Assembly: GCA_947628955.1 (NCBI GenBank)
Contig: CANRBX010000020.1
Coordinates: 1-43,309, forward strand
Direction of reading: 5' to 3'
Source of the DNA: an uncultured Lachnospiraceae bacterium
Lineage (GTDB): Bacteria > Bacillota > Clostridia > Lachnospirales > Lachnospiraceae
Length of the DNA stretch: 43,309 bases
Shown: piece by piece, positions 17,782 through 26,318 of the stretch
Layout of the letters: each line of letters begins with the position of its first letter
Numbering within the stretch: the first letter of the stretch is position 1
Notes under the pieces: generated by a model
What the model was told of the DNA's origin: nothing
What the model saw: the letters and a program-made list of their open reading frames with translations, nothing else
Database searches by the model: none
Program-made: the position numbers and the translations under genes

Positions 17782-18373
17782 GTTCTATCAGTCCTTTATC
17801 AATTTGTACGAAAGTATTTTCCACAAAATCACTGTCATTGTCAATGACAAATTTACACTGCCTGCGGTATTCTTCCTCCGGCAGCTGATTCTGCATGATG
17901 CTCTGCACCTTCTCCTGCGTGTAGCCGCGGGAGCTCATCAGCCGCCTGGTCCGCGTCTGTCTGCCCGCATAGATATACCAGATCTCATCGCAGATCCGGT
18001 CATAGCCGTCCTCGAGAAGCAGGGCCGCCTCCACCACGACAAACGGCGTCCTGCCGGACTTTCTCTCCGCAGAGATCTCCGACAGAATGTATTCCTTCAC
18101 CGCAGGATGCACGATATGATTCAGCTTCTCCAGCATGGTCCTGTCCGCAAACACAAGCTCCGCCAGTCTTGCGCGGAGAATGCAGCCCTGCACGTCCAGG
18201 ATCTCCCTGCCGAATGCCCTCACGATCCGGTCATAGCAGTCGTGTCCCGGCGTCTGCAGAAGCCGCCCGGCCTCGTCCGCCTGAATCACTCGCGCCCCGT
18301 AGCGCTCCCTAAGATATGCGAGCACCGTGCTCTTCCCGGCCCCGACGCCGCCTGTGATCCCTAATATTTTCAT
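17744..18373 (-). CDS. coaE: Dephospho-CoA kinase
   Basis: Final step of coenzyme A synthesis: ATP-dependent 3'-phosphorylation of dephospho-CoA. 209 residues. P-loop GGVGAGKST at 8-16. The family segments NHIVHPAVKEYI and VVVEAALLLEDGY are present. The start at 18373 (MKILGITGG) is chosen because AGGGAG lies 10 bp upstream; an in-frame ATG at 18382 is possible, and longer readings run into repeat-filled spacer. The 3' end overlaps walJ by 38 bp. Confidence 0.95.
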   Translation of the reverse strand: MKILGITGGVGAGKSTVLAYLRERYGARVIQADEAGRLLQTPGHDCYDRIVRAFGREILDVQGCILRARLAELVFADRTMLEKLNHIVHPAVKEYILSEISAERKSGRTPFVVVEAALLLEDGYDRICDEIWYIYAGRQTRTRRLMSSRGYTQEKVQSIMQNQLPEEEYRRQCKFVIDNDSDFVENTFVQIDKGLIEHGFLQHCQRQQR

Positions 18374-18384
18374 CCGCTCCATGC

Positions 18385-18547
18385 TCCCTTTCCCCGCAGC
18401 CTGTCCACAGCCGGCCCGACGTTCGCCGTTTTTCCACAACACATCTCCGGCCGGCCCGGCATCCATCCGTCTTATCACAGCCGTCACGGCCGGCCCGATG
18501 CCGCCGTTTTACCGCAGCACGCCTCCTGTCGGCCCGGCGCTCCGCTA
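18385..18547 (-). repeat. Degenerate tandem repeat filling the polA-coaE spacer
   Basis: Four diverged units of roughly 36-42 bp, each with a GGCCSGGCCC-like core (plus-strand GGCCGGCCCG) followed by CCGTTTT or a variant. The last unit includes the TAG stop of polA. There is no open frame beyond a few codons on the minus strand in the polA frame. Confidence 0.55.
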
Positions 18548-21187
18548 TTTTGCCTCATACCAGTTCGACCCGGAGTGAATGTCAACCTCGAGCCGCACCT
18601 TCAGCTCGGCGGCATGCTGCATCTCGTGCACCATCATCGCGCGCACCTCTTCCAGCTCGTCCCCGGCAGTTTCCACGAGCAGCTCATCATGCACCTGCAG
18701 GATCAGCCGTGAGCGCATGTTGTGGCTGTGCAGCCAGTCATTCACCCGGTTCATCGCAATCTTGATGATATCCGCGGCCGTTCCCTGGATCGGCGCATTC
18801 ATCGCCACGCGCTCCCCGAACGAGCGCTGCATGAAATTGGACGAGGAAAGCTCCGGCACCGGGCGGCGCCTGCCGTACATCGTCGTCACATAGCCGTTTT
18901 TCTTCGCATCCTCCACCGTCCGGTCAAGAAAGCGCTTGATGCCCGGAAACGTCCTGAAATACTGCTCGATATATTCCTGCGCCTCCCTGCGGGTGATGCT
19001 CAGATCCTGGCTCAGCCCGAAGGAGCTGATCCCGTAGACGATCCCGAAATTGACCGCCTTTGCGTTGCGCCGCAGAAGGGGCGTGACATCCTCCGGCGCG
19101 ACATGAAACACCTGCGAGGCCGTCGTCGTATGGATGTCCTGCGCGTCGCGGTACGCCTGGATCAGGCGTTCATCGTCCGAAAAATGCGCAAGCACGCGCA
19201 GCTCGATCTGGGAATAGTCCGCGTCGAGAAATACAAAGCCGTCGTCAGGCACAAACACCTTGCGGATCAGGCGTCCAAGCTCCATGCGCACCGGAATATT
19301 CTGCAGATTCGGCTCCGTGCTGCTGATGCGGCCGGTCGCCGTGATCGTCTGGTTGAACTTTCCGTGGATCCTGCCGTCCGGCGCTATATAATTCGCCAGC
19401 CCGTCCGCGTACGTCGATTTCAGCTTCGTCATCTGGCGGTACTCCAGGATATCGGAGACGATCGGAAATTCCCCCGCGAGCTTCTCAAGCACGTCCGCGG
19501 CTGTCGAGTAGCCGGTCTTCGTCTTCTTTCCGTGCGGAAGCTGCAGCTTCTCAAACAGGATCACGCCGAGCTGCTTCGGGGAATTGATGTTGAATTCCTC
19601 CCCCGCAGCCTCGCAGATCATCCGCTCCAGCTCTGCGATGCGGCCGGTCAGCCGCTCCCCGTAGGCTCTAAGCTCGTCCGCCTGCACCCGGATGCCCTCG
19701 CGCTCCATATCCGCCAGCGTATAGACAAGCGGCATCTCGATCTCTTCAAACAGCTTTCGCATCCCGAGCTCGTCAAGACGCGCGCACATTTTTTCGTATG
19801 CCCCGAACACCACCAGCGGACAGCCGCACATATAGTCCAGAAACTTCTGCGGCTCCTTCTCCATCGCCTCCGCGGCCGGATCCTTTCCCAGAAGCTCCGC
19901 CCGGGACGGAAGCATCCGGTCCAGATACTCCCTCGCGATATCCTCATACCCATAGCTGTCCTTCAGCGGGTTGACGAGGTAGGCCGCGATCGCGGCGTCA
20001 AACAGCTTCGGCCGGTCCTCCCGCCGGATCTTCAGAAACGGAAGCTGCTCCTTTAAATACATCGTGAGCGCAGTCTGCGCCGCCCCGATCAGCTCTTCCA
20101 CCTGCCCGCACAGATATTCCTGCGTCAGCAGACCCTCCTTCACGACAAAATATGCCTCCCCGCGCGAAGCACAGAGCGCGGCGCCCAGCACCTCCCCCTG
20201 CTGCACGGCGAGCCAGAACGCAAAAGGCTTCCCGCGAAGTCCGGCAAACACCTCTTCCGCCCGGGCAAAGTCGGAAACTCTTGTGAACACGGCGCTCTTC
20301 TCTTCCTGCTCCTCCACATGGAAGCGTCCGAGCAGGTTCCGGAACTCCAGCCTCCGGCAGAGCTCCAGCGCTTCCTTTGTGTACAGGTTCCGAATCCTCG
20401 CCGCCTCCCTGTCCAGCTCGAACGGCACCGCAAGGTCGATCGTCGCCAGCACCTTGCTCATCTGCGCCATATCATAGTGCTCCTTAAGCGCCGTCCTCGC
20501 CTTGTTCGGCGTGATCTCGTCCGCATGCGCGTACGCCTCTTCAATGCACCCGTACTGCGCGATGATCTTCGTGGCCGTCTTCTCCCCGATCCCGGGCACG
20601 CCCGGAATGTTGTCCGAGGCGTCCCCCATCAGGGCCTTCACATCTATAAACTGCTGCGGAGTCACCTGATAGCGCTCCTGCACATCCTTTGCATAATAGT
20701 CCTCAATCTCCGTCCCCGTGGCCTTTGTCTTCGGGATGCGGATCCGGATCTCCTCCGTAGCAAGCTGAAGCAGGTCCCGGTCGCCTGAGACGATGGACAC
20801 ACAAAGGCCCTGGCGCTCCATCTGGCGCGAGACGGTTCCCAGAATGTCGTCCGCCTCATAGCCCTCGAGCTCCATCACCGGGATCTGCATCGCGCGCAGC
20901 ATCTCCTTCATCAGCGGCACCTGCTCATGCAGCTCCTGCGGCATCGGCCTGCGCGTGCCCTTGTAGCCTTCATACATCTTATGCCGGAACGTCGGAGCCT
21001 TCAGGTCGAACGCAACCGCCGCAAAAGACGCCTGCTCCTCCTCCAGCACCTTAAACAGAATATTCAAAAACCCGTACACAGCATTCGTATGAAGCCCTTC
21101 GCTGTTCGTCAGCACCGGCAGCCCGTAAAACGCGCGGTTCAGAATACTGTGTCCGTCAATCAGAACTATTTTTTCTCTCTGCGACAT
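18545..21187 (-). CDS. polA: DNA polymerase I
   Basis: 880 residues. The N-terminal 5'-3' exonuclease (about 1-290: LIDGHSILNRAFYG, YEADDILG, GDRDLLQL, GVPGIGEKTA) removes RNA primers. The middle domain (about 310-470) lacks recognisable DEDD proofreading residues, as in many Firmicute enzymes. The polymerase domain has motif A DADYSQIELR, motif B RRNAKAVNFGIVYG and motif C QVHDELLVE. It is the second gene after a small zinc-finger membrane protein and is followed by coaE and walJ. Confidence 0.98.
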   Translation of the reverse strand: MSQREKIVLIDGHSILNRAFYGLPVLTNSEGLHTNAVYGFLNILFKVLEEEQASFAAVAFDLKAPTFRHKMYEGYKGTRRPMPQELHEQVPLMKEMLRAMQIPVMELEGYEADDILGTVSRQMERQGLCVSIVSGDRDLLQLATEEIRIRIPKTKATGTEIEDYYAKDVQERYQVTPQQFIDVKALMGDASDNIPGVPGIGEKTATKIIAQYGCIEEAYAHADEITPNKARTALKEHYDMAQMSKVLATIDLAVPFELDREAARIRNLYTKEALELCRRLEFRNLLGRFHVEEQEEKSAVFTRVSDFARAEEVFAGLRGKPFAFWLAVQQGEVLGAALCASRGEAYFVVKEGLLTQEYLCGQVEELIGAAQTALTMYLKEQLPFLKIRREDRPKLFDAAIAAYLVNPLKDSYGYEDIAREYLDRMLPSRAELLGKDPAAEAMEKEPQKFLDYMCGCPLVVFGAYEKMCARLDELGMRKLFEEIEMPLVYTLADMEREGIRVQADELRAYGERLTGRIAELERMICEAAGEEFNINSPKQLGVILFEKLQLPHGKKTKTGYSTAADVLEKLAGEFPIVSDILEYRQMTKLKSTYADGLANYIAPDGRIHGKFNQTITATGRISSTEPNLQNIPVRMELGRLIRKVFVPDDGFVFLDADYSQIELRVLAHFSDDERLIQAYRDAQDIHTTTASQVFHVAPEDVTPLLRRNAKAVNFGIVYGISSFGLSQDLSITRREAQEYIEQYFRTFPGIKRFLDRTVEDAKKNGYVTTMYGRRRPVPELSSSNFMQRSFGERVAMNAPIQGTAADIIKIAMNRVNDWLHSHNMRSRLILQVHDELLVETAGDELEEVRAMMVHEMQHAAELKVRLEVDIHSGSNWYEAK

Positions 21188-21203
21188 TGCTCACCTCTCC
21201 TAT

Positions 21204-21530
21204 TCAGAAAAAGAAACTGTAGATCCCGAAGATCAGCGCCAGCGCAAGGCACACGAGCAGGCCGCTTGCAGCCGCCATCAGGACCTTGTGCAGAAACACC
21301 GAACGCCGCGCCGCATGCAGCTCTTCATTCAGCATCTTCTTGAAATCGTACTCCTGATGGGCCCCGGTATCCAGAGTGTCAAACGCCCTGTACATCGTAA
21401 AATAAATGTCAAGCTCGTCCATGCAGTCCCGGCACTGCTCTACATGGTACAGAAACTGCTCAAGCTCCCTGTACGAAAGCTCCCTGTTCACAAACCGGGT
21501 GATCATGCGCTTGGCTTCCACACACTTCAT
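21204..21530 (-). CDS. Small zinc-finger membrane protein, anti-sigma-like
   Basis: 108 residues. The N-terminal HX3CX2C motif HVEQCRDC (29-36) preceded by MKCVEAKRMITRFVNRELS resembles the zinc-finger anti-sigma domain that binds and releases ECF sigma factors. One membrane span lies near the C-terminus (about 84-104), with almost nothing outside, so no sensor domain follows. No sigma-factor gene is adjacent; polA starts 16 bp downstream. The ATG at 21530 has GGAGG 7 bp upstream and is preferred over longer readings. Confidence 0.85.
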   Translation of the reverse strand: MKCVEAKRMITRFVNRELSYRELEQFLYHVEQCRDCMDELDIYFTMYRAFDTLDTGAHQEYDFKKMLNEELHAARRSVFLHKVLMAAASGLLVCLALALIFGIYSFFF

Positions 21531-21562
21531 GGCCTGTCCTCCCCATACATCCGACTGACAGC

Positions 21563-21586
21563 CGCCCCTGCAGGGCGCTCTTTTTT
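21563..21586 (+). terminator. Plus-strand terminator-like hairpin
   Basis: CGCCC/GGGCG stem with loop CTGCA (21563-21577), then CTC and TTTTTT on the plus strand. No plus-strand gene lies directly upstream. It falls in the 5' leader of the opposite-strand gene and may mark the left side of the small island or shield it from read-through. Confidence 0.45.
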
Positions 21587-21588
21587 CT

Positions 21589-21617
21589 ATTTTAAATCCT
21601 TCCGGCGGCTCTGACAA
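21589..21617 (-). promoter_or_regulatory. Promoter of the zinc-finger gene-polA operon
   Basis: Minus strand: -35 TTGTCA (21612-21617), 17-bp spacer, -10 TAAAAT (21589-21594), about 60 bp before the zinc-finger gene. Confidence 0.7.
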
Positions 21618-21742
21618 CTATTATTATGAATAGAATGATCATTAATTTTCACGTTAGATTCGATCCTTTTTATTTTCTTTGTTCCAAATATACGAAACAT
21701 GTGTTATTATTTCATTACATAGATTCAGGAGGGAAGTCTGTC

Positions 21743-22009
21743 ATGCCAGTATTAAGTATGTTTTACGGTATTATAGTGAGAATGCAGAGTGAAAAAGGAG
21801 GCAGACACAACACGCCGCATATCCATGCAATGTATGGAGATTCTGAAATCGTAATGTCATTAGACGGTGATGTCCTGGAAGGAATGCTGCCAAAGAAACA
21901 ATTAAAACTATTAGTTGCGTGGATTGCTCTGCATGAGGACGAACTGAAAGCAAATTGGAGGCTTTTAAGCGAAGGAACAGGTTATTTCAAGATTGAGCCA
22001 TTAAAATAG
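21743..22009 (+). CDS. DUF4160 domain-containing protein
   Basis: 88 residues. MPVLSMFYGIIVRM followed by HNTPHIHAMYGD is the DUF4160 pattern (conserved PHIHA), ending in WRLLSEGTGYFKIEPLK. Function unknown; family members are usually encoded next to DUF2442, as here, and the pair spreads between genomes like a toxin-antitoxin or other small mobile module. AGGAGGG precedes the ATG at 21743. Base composition is clearly AT-richer than the neighbouring genes, suggesting recent acquisition. Confidence 0.9.
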   Translation: MPVLSMFYGIIVRMQSEKGGRHNTPHIHAMYGDSEIVMSLDGDVLEGMLPKKQLKLLVAWIALHEDELKANWRLLSEGTGYFKIEPLK

Positions 22010-22020
22010 GGGGTGATGTG

Positions 22021-22260
22021 ATGCTAAGGCCAACAGCAGTAAAAGTTAAAGCGGTGCCGGATTACAGATTGCTGGTTGCTTTTGATAATGGAGAAGAGAA
22101 AATATTTGATGTCAAGCCGTACATACACGGCGAATGGTATAGCGAATTAAAAGATGCTGATTACTTTAAAACTGTAAGTATTGACGGCTTTACAGTTGTA
22201 TGGAAGAACGGGCAGGATATTTGCCCGGACGATCTGTATTACTCAAGTGTCACCGTATAA
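22021..22260 (+). CDS. DUF2442 domain-containing protein
   Basis: 79 residues. VKAVPDYRLLVAFDNGEEKI, FDVKPYI and a final CPDDLYYSSV-type end are typical of DUF2442. Function unknown. It is 11 bp after the DUF4160 gene, with AGGGGGTGAT before the ATG; the in-frame GTG at 22018 is an alternative start. The same AT-rich composition indicates that the two genes moved together. Confidence 0.9.
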   Translation: MLRPTAVKVKAVPDYRLLVAFDNGEEKIFDVKPYIHGEWYSELKDADYFKTVSIDGFTVVWKNGQDICPDDLYYSSVTV

Positions 22261-22286
22261 TGAGGTTTTTATGATTATTACAGTGA

Positions 22287-22475
22287 ACTATAGTTCCCGC
22301 CCCGGATCTGTTGTCAACCGACAAATTTGATGATTTACTTAGCGCTGTCGGGCTTCCGCATTTTCGCTTCCATAATCTCCGACACTACTCTGCATCCATC
22401 CGGCACGCTCTCGGAATCCCGGACAGTCAGATTATGCAGCACGAAATACAGCATGAAACAGAAAAAGCCCCGTAA
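22287..22475 (+). pseudogene. Tyrosine recombinase (phage-type integrase) C-terminal relic
   Basis: Plus-strand frame from about 22287 to a TAA at 22473-22475 reads VGLPHFRFHNLRHYSAS, then IRHALGIPDSQIM. LPHFRFHxLRHYSASI is the box II region of integrases, with the catalytic H-x-x-R-H. After GIPDSQIM it jumps to QHEIQHETEKAP, which resembles an integrase C-terminal tail, so the segment with the third catalytic His/Trp and the nucleophile Tyr appears deleted. The N-terminal catalytic domain is missing: a stop lies at 22284. The relic ends 18 bp from the 3' end of a tRNA-Leu gene, the classic position of an integrase beside its attachment site. Confidence 0.75.
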
Positions 22476-22486
22476 ACACGAGACTT
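22460..22486 (-). terminator. Terminator of tRNA-Leu
   Basis: Minus strand: AAGTCTCG pairs with CGGGGCTT (including G-U pairs) around a 6-nt loop, then TTTC. It lies 7 bp past the tRNA 3' end and overlaps the end of the integrase relic. Confidence 0.65.
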
Positions 22487-22492
22487 TTCCAG

Positions 22493-22574
22493 TGCCGCTG
22501 GCCGGACTCGAACCGGCACGGTGTTACCCGCTTGATTTTGAGTCAAGTGCGTCTGCCAATTCCGCCACAGCGGC
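22493..22574 (-). tRNA. tRNA-Leu (anticodon CAA)
   Basis: 82 nt. Acceptor arms GCCGCTG/CAGCGGC with discriminator A; D-arm with GGAATTGG; anticodon stem CTTGA/TCAAG with loop CTCAAAA, giving anticodon CAA; long variable arm CGGGTAACACCG, typical of Leu; T-arm GCCGG TTCGAGT CCGGC. CCA is not encoded (CTG follows). It reads UUG codons. Confidence 0.96.
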
Positions 22575-22599
22575 ATGTGCGGCTGCTTTCGCACGTCTA

Positions 22600-22628
22600 A
22601 CCATACCATACTTCCCTGCGGAATGCAA
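22600..22628 (-). promoter_or_regulatory. Promoter of tRNA-Leu
   Basis: Minus strand: -35 TTGCAT (22623-22628), 17-bp spacer, -10 TATGGT (22600-22605), 25 bp before the mature tRNA 5' end. Confidence 0.65.
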
Positions 22629-22710
22629 GAAAATTTTATATGGAGAGTTTTAAAACAATTTTACATGGGAGTTTCGAAACCGCCCGCTCTGCGGTTCCCG
22701 CGTCCGCCGC

Positions 22711-23994
22711 TCAGGCCTGATCCGGGCCGTACTTCATGTCCTTCAGCACATCGCAGAAATCGAAGGTCGCGAAATAATCGCGCGGCGTCTCGGCCCTGCG
22801 GATGAGCTGAGCGCTTCCGTCCTCCCTTAAAAGCACCTCGGCCGAGCGCAGCTTGCCGTTGTAATTATAGCCCATCGAATACCCGTGCGCCCCGGTGTCG
22901 TGGATCACCAGAAGATCGCCCATATCGATCTTCGGCAGCATCCGGTCGATCGCAAATTTGTCATTGTTCTCACAGAGGGATCCCGTCACATCATACATGT
23001 GGTCGCACGGTTCGTCCTCCTTGCCCATGACCGTGATGTGATGGTACGCGCCGTACATCGCCGGCCGCATCAGGTTCACCGCACAGGCGTCGACCCCGAT
23101 GTACTCCTTGTGGATATGCTTCTCATTGATCGCACGCGTCACAAGGCAGCCGAACGGCCCGAGCATGTAGCGGCCAAGCTCCGTATACAGCGCAACGTCG
23201 CCCATCCCGGCCGGCACAAGCACATCCTCGTAGACCCTGCGGACGCCCTTCCCGATCTTGTGAATATCGTTTTTCTCCTGATCCGGACGGTAGGGGATCC
23301 CGATCCCGCCGGAGAGATTGATAAACCGGATCCTGGCCCCGGTCTTCTCCTTTAATTTCACCGCCAGCTCAAACAGCACCTTCGCCAGCAGCGGATAGTA
23401 CTCATTTGTAACCGTATTGCTCGCGAGGAACGCGTGGATGCCGAATTCCTCCACGCCCTTGCTCTTCATAATGCGGAATGCTTCCTCGATCTGCTCCGTC
23501 GTCATTCCGTATTTCGAGTCGCCCGGGTTGTCCATGATGTCGTTGCTGATCCTGAACAGTCCGCCCGGATTGTAGCGGCAGGACATGGTCTTCGGCAGCC
23601 GGCCGACCGCCTTCTCCACCTTCTCGATATGCGTAATATCGTCCAGATTGATGATCGCCCCGAGCTGCGCGGCCTTCTGAAATTCTTCCACCGGCGTGTC
23701 ATTGGAGGAAAACATGATATCGTGTCCCCCGATGCCGATCGCCTCGGAAAGCATCAGCTCCGTCATCGACGAGCAGTCGGTTCCGCATCCGTACTCGTGC
23801 AGGATCTTTATCAGAAACGGGTTCGGCGTCGCCTTCACCGCAAAAAACTCTTTATAGCCCTTGTTCCACGCAAATGCCTCGTAAAGCTCCTTTACGTTCT
23901 CCCGGATCCCGCGCTCATCATACAGGTGAAACGGAGTGGGAAACTGCCGTGTGATCTCTTCCAGTTTTTCTTTTGTGACAAATGTCTCCTTCAT
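22711..23994 (-). CDS. lysA: Diaminopimelate decarboxylase
   Basis: PLP enzyme converting meso-diaminopimelate to lysine. 427 residues. The PLP lysine is K54 in FFAVKATPNP; the glycine-rich LSGGIGIPY and TELGRYMLGPFG segments follow, and GSLCENND supplies the active-site cysteine from the partner subunit. The short-form N-terminus and NGKLRSAEVLL ending match clostridial LysA-type enzymes; ornithine/arginine decarboxylase relatives are less likely. The ATG at 23994 has GGAGG 9 bp upstream. Monocistronic, with its own promoter. Confidence 0.92.
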   Translation of the reverse strand: MKETFVTKEKLEEITRQFPTPFHLYDERGIRENVKELYEAFAWNKGYKEFFAVKATPNPFLIKILHEYGCGTDCSSMTELMLSEAIGIGGHDIMFSSNDTPVEEFQKAAQLGAIINLDDITHIEKVEKAVGRLPKTMSCRYNPGGLFRISNDIMDNPGDSKYGMTTEQIEEAFRIMKSKGVEEFGIHAFLASNTVTNEYYPLLAKVLFELAVKLKEKTGARIRFINLSGGIGIPYRPDQEKNDIHKIGKGVRRVYEDVLVPAGMGDVALYTELGRYMLGPFGCLVTRAINEKHIHKEYIGVDACAVNLMRPAMYGAYHHITVMGKEDEPCDHMYDVTGSLCENNDKFAIDRMLPKIDMGDLLVIHDTGAHGYSMGYNYNGKLRSAEVLLREDGSAQLIRRAETPRDYFATFDFCDVLKDMKYGPDQA

Positions 23995-24027
23995 GTCTGC
24001 TATCCTCCACACCAAAAGTCGGTGACC

Positions 24028-24057
24028 ATTATATGCCCATCCGCTTCATTCTGTCAA
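24028..24057 (-). promoter_or_regulatory. Promoter of lysA
   Basis: Minus strand: -35 TTGACA (24052-24057), 18-bp spacer, -10 TATAAT (24028-24033), about 34 bp before the ATG. The leader is too short for a lysine riboswitch. Confidence 0.85.
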
Positions 24058-24099
24058 TACGTTAATCAGACAAAGTACGATTGCACAGGCCCAAAATCC

Positions 24100-26310
24100 T
24101 CAGCGCAGCTGCTGCACCCCGAAGAATGCATCGTCGCGGTGTTTCCAGTCAACCAGATGATTATACTGCAGCGTCTTGTAGTCCTTCAGAAGGTCCTCCT
24201 TCTCATTCTCTCCATAGCTGTAGAAGGTTCCATCCCCGTCGCGGTACACATTTCCGTTTACAACAGGGAACGTCTCCATAAGATCCGCCAGGAACTGCTG
24301 GTAGCCGGAGAGCGGCAGCCCCGCCTCCTTCATCAGGATGCTGCCCAGGTAATTGACGCTGATGCCGTCGTAATATCGGTGCTCCAGGCCGTAGTTGCTC
24401 CAGATCAGGAACGGCACCCGGTACCCCTGCTGCATATAGTCGAGCGTCTCTTCGCTCTTCACATTGCAGATGCGCTGAACCGCATTCGTGATGTAGTCGG
24501 ACGGCTGATGGTCCCCGAACATCACCACAACCGTCGGCTCCTCCTGTTCCTGCAGATACAGGATCAGATCCTGCAGCGCCCGGTCCGTCTCATTCATCAG
24601 CGTCAGGTATTTCTCTGTCGCCAGGATGCTCGTCGTCTTCGGCTCCACCTCCGTGAGCTTCAGGTACGAGTCAAAATCCGGAGACGGCTTGCTGTATCCC
24701 CCATGGTTCTGCATCGTCACAAGGAAGAAGAACTGCTTTTCTCCGTCCTTCTTCCGCTCATATTCCTTCAGCACCTTGTCAAAGGCCGCGCGGTCGCTCA
24801 CGTATCCGCGCATCCGGTGCGGTTCGACGAAATTCTTAAGGCTCAGGAACCTGTCGAATCCAAACAGCGGGTAGACCACATCCCGGTCCCATCCGGATGC
24901 GTTGTACGGATGGATCGCCGTTGTGCTGTACCCGAGCGACTTCAGCTGGCTGGCCAGCGACGGCATCTCATGGCTGATATACTGCTGGTACGGGATGCTT
25001 CCGGCCGGCAGAAAGCCCATGGTGTCCCCGGTCAGGAATTCGAACTCCGTGTTCGCCGTATTGCCGCCCTTCACCGAGACGTACAGCTCGCCGCCGACTG
25101 CCTCATCCTGCATCATCTTGAAGAACGGGAGCACCTCCTCGCTCGTCTCAAAATCTCCCCACACAGACAGATCAGAAAACGCCTCGTCCATGATCACGAT
25201 AATGTTCGGATACTCCGCCGGAACCGCGCTTCCCGCTTCCGCCCGGCCTGTCTCCGTCCCTTCCGCTGTCTGCACAGTGCCGCCCTGCCCCGCAGCGTCT
25301 TCCTTATGTTCCTCGCCGCTCTGCTCCGTGACGTCCTCTGTCGGCCCCGCACCGCTCTGCTCCGTGATGTCCTCCGTCTGCCCCGCGCCGTCCTGTTCCG
25401 TGACGTCCTCCGTCTGTTCCGCGCCGCTCTGCTCTGTGGCATCTTCTGTCTGCCCCGCGCCGTCCGGATTTCCTCCGGGGTACGCCGACTCGATCTCCTC
25501 CACGCGGGCCTGCGAATATCCCGACGGCTCCTCGATATGCAGGAATCTCAGGTTTCCGAGAAATGCCGCCGCGATCCCGTTGTTGCGGTACAGGACATTC
25601 AGCGTAAACAGCGTCGTGTCCATCCCGAAAAAGCTCTGCACCTGGCTCTTCTGGATCGCAGACAGATAAAGGCACAGACAGATCGCCAGGATAAACGCCC
25701 CGGAAAAGCGCAGTTTCTTTTTCCGGAACCGCAGGCTCGTCCCCTGAGCCAGAACAATGATCCACACAAACAGGATCAGAACGAGCGCCTGCTTCCACTG
25801 AATCGTAAACGTATAGTTGTCGGCCACTGACACGGCGGTGCCGAGCGACAGCAGGTCCCACGGAACGATCGGAGACCCGCGGAAGCTCACGACAAAGTAA
25901 TTCGTCAGCCCGAACAGCATGGGAACAAGGGTCGCCACGCTGTAGCCGAGCCGCACGCTCCCGCACAGGAACGCAAGCAGCCCGTACAGAAGGTAAAAAA
26001 ACAGCAGGTTCAGGATGATGATCGGGGGATCCAGATCCGTGATCACATGCGTATAATTCTCAAGCGCAAAAAAAGCTGCCGCAGGGAGCACCAGACACAA
26101 AACCGCCGACGGGATCTTTCCCAGCGTGATGTGAAACAGAATGAACAGCCCCGCGGCGGCCGCAGCCAGCACGGAAGCCGCAAACAGCGCGGTCTCCATG
26201 CCCTCTCCCTTAACCGCAAGTCCCGCCGCAAGCAATATAGCTGCGGTCGCAATGACAGCTCCCGCAGCTCTTCCTTTTTTTAATTCAAATTTTCTCTTTT
26301 GCTCCTTCAT
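24100..26310 (-). CDS. LTA synthase family protein (membrane sulfatase-fold phosphoglycerol transferase)
   Basis: 736 residues. About six membrane spans (20-220) precede an extracellular sulfatase-fold domain (about 368-690). The likely catalytic Thr is T418 in GGNTANTEFEFLTG, with metal-ligand motifs IVIMDEAFSD (371-380) and MFGDHQPSDY. LtaS-type enzymes transfer glycerol-phosphate from phosphatidylglycerol onto a wall or membrane polymer. Between membrane and catalytic parts is an acidic repeat linker (284-343) not usual in the family. The acceptor is not shown by the sequence. It starts 8 bp after the rhomboid-like gene. Confidence 0.9.
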   Translation of the reverse strand: MKEQKRKFELKKGRAAGAVIATAAILLAAGLAVKGEGMETALFAASVLAAAAAGLFILFHITLGKIPSAVLCLVLPAAAFFALENYTHVITDLDPPIIILNLLFFYLLYGLLAFLCGSVRLGYSVATLVPMLFGLTNYFVVSFRGSPIVPWDLLSLGTAVSVADNYTFTIQWKQALVLILFVWIIVLAQGTSLRFRKKKLRFSGAFILAICLCLYLSAIQKSQVQSFFGMDTTLFTLNVLYRNNGIAAAFLGNLRFLHIEEPSGYSQARVEEIESAYPGGNPDGAGQTEDATEQSGAEQTEDVTEQDGAGQTEDITEQSGAGPTEDVTEQSGEEHKEDAAGQGGTVQTAEGTETGRAEAGSAVPAEYPNIIVIMDEAFSDLSVWGDFETSEEVLPFFKMMQDEAVGGELYVSVKGGNTANTEFEFLTGDTMGFLPAGSIPYQQYISHEMPSLASQLKSLGYSTTAIHPYNASGWDRDVVYPLFGFDRFLSLKNFVEPHRMRGYVSDRAAFDKVLKEYERKKDGEKQFFFLVTMQNHGGYSKPSPDFDSYLKLTEVEPKTTSILATEKYLTLMNETDRALQDLILYLQEQEEPTVVVMFGDHQPSDYITNAVQRICNVKSEETLDYMQQGYRVPFLIWSNYGLEHRYYDGISVNYLGSILMKEAGLPLSGYQQFLADLMETFPVVNGNVYRDGDGTFYSYGENEKEDLLKDYKTLQYNHLVDWKHRDDAFFGVQQLR
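25282..25461 (-). repeat. In-frame 36-bp tandem repeats in the LTA-synthase linker
   Basis: Five 12-residue units of the type GAGQTEDATEQS (residues 284-343). The first four are close copies and the fifth is diverged. They lengthen the stalk between the membrane domain and the catalytic domain. Confidence 0.88.
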
Positions 26311-26318
26311 GACAAACC

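Noticed and set aside
21541-21640. Second attachment site (duplicate of the tRNA-Leu 3' end) on the left of the island
   Set aside because: I looked for a copy of the T-arm/acceptor sequence and found only short GC-rich similarity, not a convincing direct repeat.
22327-22653. Plus-strand open frame ending with a PLAGLEPAR-type peptide
   Set aside because: The latter part is the antisense of tRNA-Leu, a well-known source of false proteins. The real signal in this stretch is the integrase relic, in another frame.
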